From JBBQUN01 sp963717115 (GTDB lineage: Bacteria; Actinomycetota; Acidimicrobiia; Acidimicrobiales; SZUA-35): a stretch of 64,000 bases of DNA. A program made the translations under genes and the position numbers. Below the pieces are notes generated by a model, which was not told where the DNA came from, searched no databases, and saw only the letters and a list, made by a program, of their open reading frames with translations. This document shows, piece by piece, positions 1 to 9,503 of the stretch. The first letter of the stretch is position 1; each line of letters begins with the position of its first letter. The stretch lies in NCBI GenBank assembly GCA_963717115.1, contig CAVQVO010000020.1:1116001-1180000 (forward strand). Direction: 5' to 3'.

Positions 1-1
1 C

Positions 2-55
2 TCCGAGCCGCTGCGATCGCTGTGGCTGCGGCGCCTGTCGGGGGTGGCGGGATGA
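2..55 (+). CDS. C-terminal tail of an upstream gene (partial)
   Basis: An open frame enters from the left edge and stops with TGA at 53-55, overlapping the ATG of the next gene as ATGA. Only 17 residues are visible (ending SGVAG), too few to identify. Genes of the next type usually follow a DUF58/MoxR pair, so a DUF58 protein is a reasonable guess from context only. Confidence 0.45.
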   Translation, partial: SEPLRSLWLRRLSGVAG

Positions 56-2345
56 ACGACGCCCGTCAGTCGGCGATCCCGCTCGAGGTCACGTCGGCCC
101 TCATCGTGCCGGCCGCCGTGTTCGGCTTCGGGCGGATCTTCGAGTCGTACAGCGCGATCGGTCCGATCCTGGTCGCAACGCTGCTCTCGACGCTGCTGGC
201 CACCCTGCTCCGCCGGGCGCGAGTGCCGCTGGTCGTCGCCGCCGCCATCTCGCTGATCGCCCTGGCCGAACTGATCATGCACCGTTACGCCCCGGGAACG
301 ACCCGGCGCGGTCTGCTCCCGACCGCCGAGACCCGGGCCGTGCTCGACCTGCTCGCCGAGGACGGCGTGACCCAGTTCCGCGAGGTCCAGGCACCGGTCG
401 AGGCGCTCCCGGCGTTCGTCGCCGCCGCCATCATCGGAGCCTGGCTCCTCGCCTTCCTCACCGACTGGGCGGCGCTGCGACTTCGGCTCGCGTTCGAACC
501 GGTGCTGCCGGCCGCGCTGCTCTTCATCTTCGCCTCGGTCCTCGGCTCCGGGGCTCGTCAGATGGTCTCGACCGTCGTCTTCGCCGGCGCCGTCGGACTC
601 TGGGCGGTCGTGCAACGCTCCCAGTCCCTGCGCGAAGGAACCTGGCTGACCATCGACCGCTTCCGCGGACCCAACTCGGTCCTGCGGGCCGCCGGCATCG
701 TGGCCGCCATCGCCATCGTCGGTGGCCTCGCCGTCGGGCCCCGTGTCCCCGGCGTCGGAGCCGGCGAGCTCTACGAGTGGCGCTCCCTCGACGATCCCAC
801 CCGAACCGTCGTGAGCCCCTACGTCAACATCGAGAACCGCCTCGCCTCCCAGCAGGACATCGAGATGTTCACCGTGGTCGCCGAGCGTCCGGCCTACTGG
901 CGCCTGGCCGGGCTCGACACCTACGACGACGGGCTCTGGTCGACCAAGGGGAACTTCGAAGAACAGGAGGGCGACCTGCCCGGCACCCGGCCCAGCGCCG
1001 GCACGACGGTCGACCTCGAGCAGACCTTCGACATCACCGGCCTCCAGGAGATCTGGCTCCCGGCCGCCTATGCCCCCGTGTCCTGCAATCACCCGATGCC
1101 GTGATCACCTGGAACGCCGAGATCAGCTCGCTCACCGTCGACAACGAACTCGAGAACTCCGACGGGCTGAGCTACCGGATCACCTCGGCGCTCCCCGCCT
1201 ACACCGGCGACGAACTCCGGGCCGCCCCGCCGGTCACCGACGACGGCGTCATCGATCGATACACCGCACTGCCCGGCGACCTGACGCCGGTGGTCGGCGA
1301 GCTGGCCCGCACGATCGTGGCCGGCCAGACCGGTGCCTACGACCAGATGATGGCCCTGCAGGCCCATTTCCAGCAGTACGACTACTCCCTCGAGCTCGGT
1401 CCTCGTCAGGGCGACCCGATCGAGCAGTTCCTGGCCGAGCGGGTCGGCTTCTGCCAGCAGTTCTCGGGCACGTTCGCCCTCATGGCCCGTTCCCTGGGAA
1501 TCCCGGCCCGGGTCGCCGTCGGCTTCACGTGGGGCGACCCGGTCGAGGGTGAGCCCTCGACCTATCGCGTGACCGGTCGTCACGCCCACGCCTGGCCCGA
1601 GGTGTACTTCCAGGACCTGGGCTGGGTCGCCTTCGAACCGACCCCGGGCCGCGGCGCACCCGACACCCCCTACTCGGGCCTCGACGCCCGCCAGGACTCC
1701 CCGACGGCCGAGGGTCAGGTCACCACCCCGACCACGGCCCCGCCGGCCGGGGCGGCGCCGCCGACCACCTTCGATCCCAACCTCTTTCCCGATCCCGGTT
1801 TCGATCTCGGCAGCGAACCGATCGCCCCGACCGAGACCGGTGGGGGAACGCCATGGCGTCTCATCGCCGTGGCGGCGGTCCTCGCCGCCCTGGCCGCGCT
1901 CCTTCCGGCGCTCGGGCGGCTCAAGCGGGCCCGCCGACTCGCCAAGGCCGGTGATCCGGCCGAGGAGATCGACGCCATCTGGGCCAACCTGACCGATCAT
2001 CTCCGGACCCATCTCGGCGTCGACCGACCGCACGCCCTCACCCGGACCGAGTGGGTCGACGAACTCATCGTTCGGCGACGCCTACCGGAGGAACCGCTCC
2101 TCCGGCTCGGTGAGGCCGTCACCGCGGCGCGTTTCGGCGGGGGGATCGGCATCGACGAACGGACCGTGGCCGCCGCTCGAGCCGACGCCGCCACCGTCGA
2201 GCAGGTGGCGACCTCGAGGACGCCACGCTGGAAGCGGGTGGTCATCGCGCTCGATCCGATCGAACTGGTTCGACGACGCCCCACCCAGGATCGTGCGACC
2301 GTGGCCGACGATCGTCACCTGCCGACCGACGTCGGCATTCGCTGA
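52..2345 (+). CDS. Transglutaminase-like membrane protein, one frameshift
   Basis: This is a DUF3488/transglutaminase-core type membrane protein, a family of unknown substrate usually found beside MoxR and DUF58 genes. The N-terminal part has several membrane helices (about residues 10-230). An extracytoplasmic part follows, with the transglutaminase core: Cys in GFCQQFSGTFALMARSLGI, His in GRHAHAWPEVYF, then Asp/Glu near GWVAFEPTPG. A Thr/Pro-rich linker, one more membrane helix and a cytoplasmic DUF4129-like tail end it. The reading frame shifts by -1 near 1083. Restoring one C in the TCC run (TCCCTG) joins both halves without loss, so a sequencing or assembly error is more likely than decay. 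The start at ATG 52 overlaps the previous stop; a GTG at 22 in the same frame is less likely. Confidence 0.8.
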
Positions 2346-2428
2346 GGGTCTCGCCGGTCTCCGTCGAGCGCCGCCCGCGGCTCGCTGACTGCGCTCGCAA
2401 ACCGCTGAGCTCGCAAACCCTGACGGGT

Positions 2429-2785
2429 TCAGTCTCCGTCGGTCGATTCGTCGACCGGACGCTTGGTGGCAGGATTGGCGGCCCGGAACGCACTCGAGAC
2501 CTGCGCCAGACCGGCGCGGCCCATCATGCGCAGGTTCCGTTCGAATCCCACGGCCGCAACGAGCATGATCACGAAGCCGCCGAACGCGACCAGGTAATGG
2601 ACCCGGAGCGTGGCCACCATGATGGCCAGGCCGACGACGAACCCGAGGATCGACCATTTGAGCGAACCAACGGCGTGCCGGTAGATCGAGGACTTGCCGA
2701 CGTTTCGAGCCAGACCGGGATCGGTCTCCTCGAGGTGCCGTTCGATCTCGGCAAGAATCCTTTGTTCGTTTTCCGACAGCGGCAT
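2429..2785 (-). CDS. DUF3040 family membrane protein
   Basis: A 118-residue protein of the actinobacterial DUF3040 family, whose function is unknown. It opens with the typical MPLSENEQRILAEIE segment, then an amphipathic ETDPGLAR region, two closely spaced hydrophobic helices (about residues 43-82) and a charged tail. It stands alone, divergent in orientation from the transglutaminase gene and upstream of no obvious partner. The family assignment is firm; no function is inferred. Confidence 0.85.
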   Translation of the reverse strand: MPLSENEQRILAEIERHLEETDPGLARNVGKSSIYRHAVGSLKWSILGFVVGLAIMVATLRVHYLVAFGGFVIMLVAAVGFERNLRMMGRAGLAQVSSAFRAANPATKRPVDESTDGD

Positions 2786-2884
2786 CGCTTAGCCCTCGAC
2801 CCTTTTCCGGAGTGCCCTCAACACACAGTCCTCACAAGCAGCCCACATTGTCGCGCAGGATCGAGCGGTGAGCAACGCGGGCGA

Positions 2885-4219
2885 TCAGTCTTCCGCCGGA
2901 CGCTTCGGCGTCTCGGGGTCCGGCGGGTCGCCCTCGGGCCGGTCGGGACCCCACTGGCTCTGACCGGTGACCTTGGGGCGCAGCCCGTTCCTGGTCAGCA
3001 AGGTCGCCGCGCCGATCGCACCCGAGCCGAACCGGCTGCGGATCTCGTCGACGGCACGATCGGTGGTCGAGCGATCCACCGGAGGTCGCCGCGGGTCGCC
3101 TCCGGGGCCGGCCCCGGAGGCGATCAGGTCGTCGAGCGACAGCTGCTCGACCCGGTCGTCCTCGGTCAATCCCGAGACACCGACTCCCAGCAGGCGCACC
3201 CCCCGCTCGACCTCGACCGAATCGAGCAACTCGGAGGCGATGCCGAGGATCTCCGAGGACACATCGGTCGGGATGGCGAGGGTCCTCGACCGGGAGATGG
3301 TGGTGAAATCGGGGTAGCGGATCTTGACGGTCACCGTCCTCCCACGGATCGCTCCCCGGCGCAGGCGGGAACCCACGGCATCGCTCATGCGAACCAGTTC
3401 CCGCCGCAGGTCGCGCCGATCGACCAGGTCGATGGCGAACGTCTCCTCGTGGCTCACCGATTTCGCCATGCGCTCCGGAACGACCGGCCGATCGTCGACG
3501 GCGTTCGCGATGGCGTGCAGGTGGCGGCCGTTCGCCTCGCCCACCGCGGCGACCACCGACTCGATGGGCAATGCGGCCAGTTCACCAACCGTCTTCACCC
3601 CGTACCGGGACAGTTTCTCGAAGGTCTTCGGACCGACGCCCCAGAGGGCCCGCAACGGGAGCGGTGCCATGAACGTCCGCTCGTCGCCGGGCGGCACCTC
3701 CTTGACGCCCAGACCGCGCTCGACCCGGCGCCCCACCACCCGGGGCTTCGCCTCTTCGGTGGCCAGCTTGGCGACGAGCTTCGAGGTGGCGACACCGACC
3801 GAGCAATGGAGCCGTTCGACCTCCCAGACCCGACGCCGCAGATGGGCTGCGATCTCGACTGCGGGGCCGAGCAGGCGTCTGGCCCCGGTCACGTCGAGGA
3901 ACGCCTCGTCGAGCGACAGCGGCTCGACGAGCGGCGTGACCTCACCGAAGATCGCCATGATCGACGCGCTGACCTCGCCGTAGCGGTCGTGGCGGCCCGA
4001 CACGAACACGGCGTGGGGACACAACGCTCGGGCGCGGCTGCTCGGCATCGCCGAATGGATCCCGAAGACCCGCGCCTCGTAGCTGGCGGCGGCCACCACG
4101 CCCCGGTCGCCGGTGCCGCCGACGACCACGGGCTTGCCCCGGAGTTCGGGACGGTCGCGCACCTCGACCGCGGCGAAGAAGGCATTCATGTCGACGTGCA
4201 GGATGCTCCGCGTGGGCAC
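2885..4219 (-). CDS. dinB: DNA polymerase IV (Y family)
   Basis: An error-prone Y-family translesion polymerase of 444 residues. The catalytic carboxylates are visible: Asp10 in HVDMNAFFAAVE and Asp104-Glu105 in the SLDEAF motif. The helix-hairpin-helix segment LWGVGPKTFEKL and a little-finger domain follow. The C-terminus has a charged tail. The start is GTG 4219; TAGGCT lies 6 bases upstream (4226-4231), which fits leaderless transcription. No SOS-type palindrome is visible upstream, so LexA control is not supported here, in contrast to the repair gene at 37799. Confidence 0.95.
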   Translation of the reverse strand: MPTRSILHVDMNAFFAAVEVRDRPELRGKPVVVGGTGDRGVVAAASYEARVFGIHSAMPSSRARALCPHAVFVSGRHDRYGEVSASIMAIFGEVTPLVEPLSLDEAFLDVTGARRLLGPAVEIAAHLRRRVWEVERLHCSVGVATSKLVAKLATEEAKPRVVGRRVERGLGVKEVPPGDERTFMAPLPLRALWGVGPKTFEKLSRYGVKTVGELAALPIESVVAAVGEANGRHLHAIANAVDDRPVVPERMAKSVSHEETFAIDLVDRRDLRRELVRMSDAVGSRLRRGAIRGRTVTVKIRYPDFTTISRSRTLAIPTDVSSEILGIASELLDSVEVERGVRLLGVGVSGLTEDDRVEQLSLDDLIASGAGPGGDPRRPPVDRSTTDRAVDEIRSRFGSGAIGAATLLTRNGLRPKVTGQSQWGPDRPEGDPPDPETPKRPAED

Positions 4220-4225
4220 CGGTCG

Positions 4226-4231
4226 AGCCTA
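4226..4231 (-). promoter_or_regulatory. -10 element of dinB
   Basis: TAGGCT ends 6 bases before the GTG start of dinB, matching the TAnnnT pattern that recurs in front of many genes here and implying little or no leader. Confidence 0.45.
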
Positions 4232-4269
4232 TCCGAGGCCGCCGAGGCCGTTCGCGACGAGCGCGGCCG

Positions 4270-4803
4270 CTACAGACGGACGACCCGCCGATCGGCCGGG
4301 GTCGATCCCTCCAGCCGGTACGCATAGAGCCGGCCGTCGTCGACCTCGTCGGCCAGGTGATCGAGGAGCGGTTCCCACACCCATTGCGGTGCCGATGCCA
4401 GCCGCTGACGGGCGACCGCCACGTCGACGAAATCGGCGGCGATGACGATGCCGTCGGGATCCTCGATCGTCAGAGAACCGCTGAAGGCGACGGCTCGATG
4501 GGCCTCGACCCGCAGGTGGAAACCGAAGCCGGGAGCGATCACCTCGATCCGGTACAGGGGCCCCAGCCAGTCGGTGACCCGCAAACCGGTTTCCTCCTCG
4601 ACCTCCCGACCGAGGCCCTCGATCAAGTGCTCCCCGGCGTCGATCACCCCACCGGGGGTGGACCAGTCGATGGCTCCGCCCCGACGTTGGTTCTGCACCA
4701 GGAGGACCCGCCCGTCGTCGTCCATGAGGACACCGCCCGCAACGAGCCAGGGCCGCAACTCGCTGTCGGACCGTCGGTCGTTCACCACCGCATCGTTGCC
4801 CAT
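4270..4803 (-). CDS. Nudix hydrolase
   Basis: A 177-residue pyrophosphohydrolase of the Nudix superfamily, acting on a nucleoside diphosphate linked to some other group. The Nudix box is complete: G53, E59, then REVEEETGL at about 67-75, matching GX5EX7REUXEEXGU. The substrate cannot be read from sequence. The preferred start is ATG 4803; a GTG immediately upstream (4806) is possible. It is downstream of nothing obvious and faces away from the small membrane protein gene at 4857. Confidence 0.9.
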   Translation of the reverse strand: MGNDAVVNDRRSDSELRPWLVAGGVLMDDDGRVLLVQNQRRGGAIDWSTPGGVIDAGEHLIEGLGREVEEETGLRVTDWLGPLYRIEVIAPGFGFHLRVEAHRAVAFSGSLTIEDPDGIVIAADFVDVAVARQRLASAPQWVWEPLLDHLADEVDDGRLYAYRLEGSTPADRRVVRL

Positions 4804-4841
4804 CACCGGAAGCGGTTCAAGGCTGTGGCCGTCGTCGGCTA

Positions 4842-4847
4842 TAGCCT
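4842..4847 (+). promoter_or_regulatory. -10 element of the gene at 4857
   Basis: TAGCCT lies 9 bases before ATG 4857, within the overlapping sequence TATAGCCT; it fits the leaderless promoter pattern. Confidence 0.45.
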
Positions 4848-4856
4848 GACTCGGCG

Positions 4857-5189
4857 ATGAGCGACGACGCCAACCTCGAATCGACCGACGGGCGCGAACG
4901 CGAGCTCCTCCCGTTCCAGGATCTGGTCGCCCCTCGGCCGCTGCCGAGCGCTCCGCCCGTGCTGGCCCGCTGGTTGGCGTTCATCGGGATCCTGATCGGC
5001 GGCCTCCTCGGCGCGCTGATCGGTTACGGCGTCCTCGACCTGTTCACGCAGAGCACGACGTGGTCGGCGTTCGGTGCCCTGTTGTTCGGCGTGGGCGGCG
5101 CGGTCGGACTCGGCATCGTGACCTCACTCACCCTCCGGGCGATGAACGAGTGGCACGAGGTCCGACATCCCGAACGCGACGCATCGTGA
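4857..5189 (+). CDS. Small two-helix membrane protein
   Basis: An unrecognised 110-residue protein. A hydrophilic, acidic N-terminus of about 40 residues precedes two membrane helices rich in Gly, Leu and Ile (about 42-62 and 70-92) and a short charged tail. Its stop overlaps the GTG start of the inositol-monophosphatase-like gene (GTGA at 5186-5189), so the two are co-transcribed and probably translationally coupled. Function is unknown. Confidence 0.75.
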   Translation: MSDDANLESTDGRERELLPFQDLVAPRPLPSAPPVLARWLAFIGILIGGLLGALIGYGVLDLFTQSTTWSAFGALLFGVGGAVGLGIVTSLTLRAMNEWHEVRHPERDAS

Positions 5190-6079
5190 ACGCCCCCGAT
5201 CGCCGATCCGCCCCGTCCCCACTCGACCCACCGCTCGTCGACGACGCGCTGAGCCTCGCGCTCCTCGACCTCGCCCGGCGACTGGCGCTCGACGCCGGCC
5301 GTCTCACGCTCGACATGCGCCGTGAGGCGAGCGTCGATCCCGACCGGAAGAGTTCGGTCGGCGACCTGGTCACCGTCGCCGACCGGGCGTCGGAGGCCCT
5401 GATCGTGTCGGGCATCCTGAGTGCCCGCCCCGACGACGCGATCCTCGGCGAGGAGGGTGCCGATCGCCCGGGCACCTCGGGCTTTCGCTGGATCATCGAC
5501 CCGATCGACGGCACCACCAACTACGTCTACGACCTCCCGGGCTACACGATCTCGGTCGCGGTGGAATTCCGCGGAACGACCATCGTCGGCGTGGTCTACG
5601 ACCCGAAGGCCGACGAGTGTTTCGCCGCCCGGCGGGGCAACGGCGCCACCCTCGACGACCGCCCCATCGCCTGCTCGACGCAGACCGAGTTCGACCACTG
5701 CGTGCTGGGCACCGGATTCGGGTACCAGTCCGATCAGCGCCGCAGACAGGCCGAGATCCTGATCGACATCCTCCCGAAGGTCGCCAACCTGCGTCGGCTC
5801 GGATCGGCGGCCCTCGACCTCGCCTACGTGGGCGCCGGACGGATCGACGGCTACTGGGAGTCGGGCCTCAACGCCTGGGACGCCGCCGCCGGGGCCCTCA
5901 TCGCCGGCGAAGCCGGCGCCACGGTCACCGACCTCGCCGGCAACGACCCCTCCCCCACCATGACCGTCGCCGCACCGCCGACGATCCACACCCGACTGGT
6001 CGCCGAACTCCGGGCTGCGGGCGCCGCGTCGGGACCGATCGAACCACCCGCCGAACCCACGGCACCGCATCCGGACTGA
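5186..6079 (+). CDS. Inositol monophosphatase family phosphatase
   Basis: A Mg-dependent, Li-sensitive-type sugar phosphatase of about 297 residues. The family motifs are present: GEEG (metal-binding Glu), DPIDGTTNYVY (the DPxDGT metal site) and a late WDAAAGALIAGEAGA segment (the WDxAAG signature). Members act on inositol-1-phosphate, histidinol phosphate or related sugar phosphates, and the exact substrate is not resolved here. Inositol use would fit an actinobacterium making phosphatidylinositol or mycothiol. The GTG 5186 start overlaps the previous stop and is preferred over a longer in-frame start at 5060 inside that gene. Confidence 0.9.
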   Translation: MNAPDRRSAPSPLDPPLVDDALSLALLDLARRLALDAGRLTLDMRREASVDPDRKSSVGDLVTVADRASEALIVSGILSARPDDAILGEEGADRPGTSGFRWIIDPIDGTTNYVYDLPGYTISVAVEFRGTTIVGVVYDPKADECFAARRGNGATLDDRPIACSTQTEFDHCVLGTGFGYQSDQRRRQAEILIDILPKVANLRRLGSAALDLAYVGAGRIDGYWESGLNAWDAAAGALIAGEAGATVTDLAGNDPSPTMTVAAPPTIHTRLVAELRAAGAASGPIEPPAEPTAPHPD

Positions 6080-6155
6080 CCGGGGCAAGATGACCGATCC
6101 GGCAATCTGACCCGGATGACCGACAAGTGGGTCGGGTTTCGGGCACCATTTCCCC

Positions 6156-6839
6156 ATGGGCACTCGCATCCTCACCGTGGAAGACGACGATCGGATCCGT
6201 CAGGCCGTCAAGTTGGCCCTGGAGGACGAGGGCTGGATGGTCGACGAAGCCGACACCGGCGAACGAGCCCTCGATGCGTTCGCGGCCAACAACGCCGACG
6301 TGGTCCTGATCGACATCATGCTGCCCGGGATCGACGGTTTCGAGGTCTGCCGGTCGATCCGCCGACACAGTGACGTGCCGATCATCATGGTGACCGCTCG
6401 GGACGACACCCACGACGTGGTGGCCGGACTCGAGGCCGGCGCCGACGACTACCTGACGAAACCCTTCGCCCCGAAGGAGCTCTCGGCCCGGATCCGCGCC
6501 CTGCTCCGGCGGGTCCGCTCGTCGGACTCCGGCGGACTCGAACGCATCAAGGTCGGCGATCTCGAGATCAGCCCCGAGGAAGGTCTGGTCCTCAAGGACG
6601 GGGTCGGTCTCCCCCTGACCAAGACCGAGTTCAAGCTCCTGGTCGAGTTGGCCAGTCAGCCCGGCAAGGTGTTCAGTCGCGAGGTCCTCCTCGAGCGAGT
6701 GTGGGGGTACGACTACTTCGGCGACGGCCGTCTCGTCGACGTCCACGTGCGGCGTCTGCGCACCAAGGTCGAGACCGATCCGGCCAACCCCCGCTACGTC
6801 GTCACCTCGCGCGGTCTCGGCTACAAGCTGCAGCCTTGA
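6156..6839 (+). CDS. OmpR-family response regulator (MtrA-like)
   Basis: A 227-residue DNA-binding response regulator. The receiver domain has an acidic pocket (VEDDDR), phosphoacceptor Asp53 in VVLIDIMLPG, the conserved Thr in MVTARDD and Lys in LTKPF. A winged-helix domain follows, with KTEFKLLVELASQPGKVFSR and a C-terminal hairpin reading RYVVTSRGLGYKLQP. The next genes encode a sensor kinase and a GerMN lipoprotein, the same order as mtrA-mtrB-lpqB of actinobacteria that control cell-wall and division genes. That role is inferred from order and similarity only. Confidence 0.93.
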   Translation: MGTRILTVEDDDRIRQAVKLALEDEGWMVDEADTGERALDAFAANNADVVLIDIMLPGIDGFEVCRSIRRHSDVPIIMVTARDDTHDVVAGLEAGADDYLTKPFAPKELSARIRALLRRVRSSDSGGLERIKVGDLEISPEEGLVLKDGVGLPLTKTEFKLLVELASQPGKVFSREVLLERVWGYDYFGDGRLVDVHVRRLRTKVETDPANPRYVVTSRGLGYKLQP

Positions 6840-6885
6840 CGTCTGGCCCCTTCCGCAACGCCGTCCGACGCGACGGCATCCCGTC

Positions 6886-8796
6886 GTGGCCGGCGTACCC
6901 GTGGGCCTGATCCCCCGTCGCCGACTCGGCCTCCGGGCCCGGCTCACGCTCATCTACGCGCTCGGAGCCCTGCTGCTGACCTCGACCGTGGCCGCTTCGA
7001 GTTTCGTCCTGACCCAGCGGCGATTGCTCAGCGAGACCGAGCGCAACGCCGAATCGCAGTTCTACCGCAACGTCAAGGACCTTCGACGCAGCCTGCAGGC
7101 GTTGCCGTTCATCCCCGCCAACCTCCCCTCGTCGGTCGAACCCGAGGAGGAGCCCGACACCACGACCACGACCCGATCCACCACGACGACCACGCGTCCC
7201 ACCACCACGACCACCACCGAGCCGACCACCAGCACCCCCGAGACCGAGGTGGCGCTCGACGTCGAGGGGCCGCCCGCCGATGGGACGAGCGTCGTCGGGG
7301 TCACCGACACCACGGCGGCCGGCGGACCCGAACTCCCGACGACCGGCGCGGCCAGCGTCCCGACCACGGCACCGGCCACCACGCGACCGCGGTCGCCACG
7401 CAACACCCTCGAGGCCGAGCGGACCACCACCATCCCCGAGACCGACCTCGACCTCGAAGGCATCTTCGGACCGAGCCTCCCGTCCTCGGAGCCCTCCGGC
7501 GGCGAGGACGAACCCGAACCGACCCGGCCCGACGATCCGATCGGCTCGATCCTGACCGCGCTGGTCCGCCCCAACAACGCCCAGTCCCTCCTCGTCGTGC
7601 CTCCGGATCCCCAGCCGCCCGACCCCGGAGCCGACCCCGGTGTCGCCGACCGGGTCCGCCAGTTCTCGCCCAGCGGGCTCCTCTCGTCCGACCTCCCCCT
7701 GGGCCTGCAGACCATCGTGGCCGACGGCGTGGCGGCCAAGTTCCGCTTCAACGATGCGAGCGGCGGTCCCCGGTTGGCGCTCGGCGTCCGGATCCCCGAG
7801 TTCGGAACGACCTATTACGAGAACGTGCCCCTGATCGAACTCGAGAACACCCTCGACTCGCTCCGCAACATCTTGTTCGGCGTGTCGTTGGCGGCCAGCG
7901 CCTCGGGGGCGGCTCTCGGCTACTACTCGGCCTATCGAGCCGTGCAGCCCCTCAACCGGGTCTCCGCGGCGGCCCAGGCCATCTCCGAGGGCGACTTCGA
8001 CACCCGACTCGACGACCAGATCGACCCCGACCTCGGACGCCTGACGGCGTCGTTCAACCAGATGGTCGAGGCCCTGCAGCGACGCATCGAGCGAGACGAA
8101 CAGTTCGCGTCCGACGTGAGCCACGAACTGCGGTCTCCTCTCATGACCCTGACGGCCTCGGTGGGGGTCCTCGAAGGTCGGCGCAACGACCTCCCCCCGC
8201 CGGCCCAGCAGGCGGTCGATCTGCTCAGCAAGGACCTTCGCCGGTTCCAGCGCCTCGTCGAGGACCTCCTCGAGATCTCACGCATGGACGTCGGCGCCAT
8301 CGAACTCGACCTGACGCCGGTGTTCCTTCGCGAGTTCCTGCGCTTCGTCATCGCCCAGTCGAGTACGCCCGACATCAACATCGGTTGCTCGAGCGCCGAC
8401 GCCTTCCTCCTCGTCCGGGCCGACAAGCGTCGCATGGCGCAGGTCATCACCAACCTGCTCGACAACGCGGCCAAGTACGCGAACGGCGCAACGGCGGTGT
8501 CGTTCGAACGGGTCGGCGACCTGGTCCACATCCATGTCGACGACGCCGGCCCTGGCGTCCGGCCCGAAGACCGCAATCGCATCTTCGATCGTTTCACCCG
8601 AGCCGGGAGCGATGCCGGCCGCCGGGACGTCGCCAAAGGGGTCGGACTGGGCCTGTCGCTCGTCAGCGAGCACATCCGTCTCCATGGCGGTCGGGTCTGG
8701 GTGACCGACCGTCAGGATGGCCGACCCGGCGCCCGATTCGTGATCGAGATGCCGATCGACGAGACCGTGATGGCCGACGACGAGATGGCGACATGA
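6886..8796 (+). CDS. Membrane sensor histidine kinase (MtrB-like)
   Basis: A 636-residue sensor kinase and partner of the upstream regulator. One membrane helix near residues 17-37 is followed by a large external region with a Thr-rich low-complexity stretch (about 85-115) and Pro/Asp-rich segments. A second helix lies near 325-350, then a HAMP domain. The dimerisation/phosphoacceptor domain has His413 in SHELRSPLMTL. The ATPase domain shows NLLDNAAKYA, DAGPGV and GVGLGLSLV boxes. The Thr-rich linker is unusually long and probably spans the cell wall. The start may be GTG 6886 or GTG 6901. The gene overlaps the next one as ATGA. Confidence 0.92.
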   Translation: MAGVPVGLIPRRRLGLRARLTLIYALGALLLTSTVAASSFVLTQRRLLSETERNAESQFYRNVKDLRRSLQALPFIPANLPSSVEPEEEPDTTTTTRSTTTTTRPTTTTTTEPTTSTPETEVALDVEGPPADGTSVVGVTDTTAAGGPELPTTGAASVPTTAPATTRPRSPRNTLEAERTTTIPETDLDLEGIFGPSLPSSEPSGGEDEPEPTRPDDPIGSILTALVRPNNAQSLLVVPPDPQPPDPGADPGVADRVRQFSPSGLLSSDLPLGLQTIVADGVAAKFRFNDASGGPRLALGVRIPEFGTTYYENVPLIELENTLDSLRNILFGVSLAASASGAALGYYSAYRAVQPLNRVSAAAQAISEGDFDTRLDDQIDPDLGRLTASFNQMVEALQRRIERDEQFASDVSHELRSPLMTLTASVGVLEGRRNDLPPPAQQAVDLLSKDLRRFQRLVEDLLEISRMDVGAIELDLTPVFLREFLRFVIAQSSTPDINIGCSSADAFLLVRADKRRMAQVITNLLDNAAKYANGATAVSFERVGDLVHIHVDDAGPGVRPEDRNRIFDRFTRAGSDAGRRDVAKGVGLGLSLVSEHIRLHGGRVWVTDRQDGRPGARFVIEMPIDETVMADDEMAT

Positions 8797-9491
8797 CCGC
8801 ATCGACCACGATCGGCCGATCGGGACGGTCGGGCCGACGGCGATCCGGCCACCGCCTGGCGGCGGTCGTCCTCGGCGTGGTCTGCGCCGCGTGCAGCATT
8901 CCCTCCAACGATTCGGCCCAGCCGCTCGAGAACGCTCCCGAAGACCTCCTGGCGGTCACCACGACCATCGCCGGTGACCCGGCCGTCGCCAGCGAGGACA
9001 CCTACGAGATCCAGCTCTACTGGCACGCCGACCAGGTGGTGCTCGGTCGGATCGCCCGGTCGATCCTCGAACCACCGACTCCGCAGATCGTCCTCGATCA
9101 GCTCCTGACCGGCCCGACTCCCGAGGAGAACGCCGCCAAGAACCCCCAGATCTTCCAGCTCGATGCCGCCCTCGCCGACATCGGACTGGCCCCCGTCGTG
9201 ACCGGGCCCGACGTCGCGGGCGTCGTGACGGTCACGTTCGCGAGCACGACGTTCCGCGACGCGACGGCCGACAAACGCAACGCAACCGCCGAGATGGTCT
9301 GCACGCTCACCGAGCTCGAGGGGGTCACCGGCATCGTCGTGCAGGACACCCAGCCCCAACCCATCCCGCTGCCCGACATCAGCACGCAGACGATCGACGG
9401 GCCGGCGATGCGGGCCAACTTCAACGAATGCGCCGTTCCCGAACCGCCACCCGGGCTCGAGGTCGACGAGACCACCTCGACGTCGGGCTGA
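8793..9491 (+). CDS. GerMN-domain lipoprotein (LpqB-like)
   Basis: A predicted lipoprotein of 232 residues. A basic N-terminus and hydrophobic stretch end in a lipobox-like VCAACS, so Cys would be lipidated. The body resembles a GerMN (sporulation/germination) domain, with PQIVLDQLLTGPTPEE followed by beta-rich sequence. In actinobacteria LpqB is a larger GerMN plus beta-propeller lipoprotein that modulates the MtrB kinase. Here only the GerMN part is present, so this is a short relative. Its ATG overlaps the kinase stop (ATGA), supporting a joint function. Confidence 0.85.
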   Translation: MTASTTIGRSGRSGRRRSGHRLAAVVLGVVCAACSIPSNDSAQPLENAPEDLLAVTTTIAGDPAVASEDTYEIQLYWHADQVVLGRIARSILEPPTPQIVLDQLLTGPTPEENAAKNPQIFQLDAALADIGLAPVVTGPDVAGVVTVTFASTTFRDATADKRNATAEMVCTLTELEGVTGIVVQDTQPQPIPLPDISTQTIDGPAMRANFNECAVPEPPPGLEVDETTSTSG

Positions 9492-9503
9492 CCCGGGACG
9501 GTC

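Noticed and set aside
1083..1104. TGA at 1102-1104 as a selenocysteine codon in the transglutaminase gene
   Set aside because: The frame after the TGA carries no family sequence; the family resumes in another frame, so this is a base loss and not recoding.
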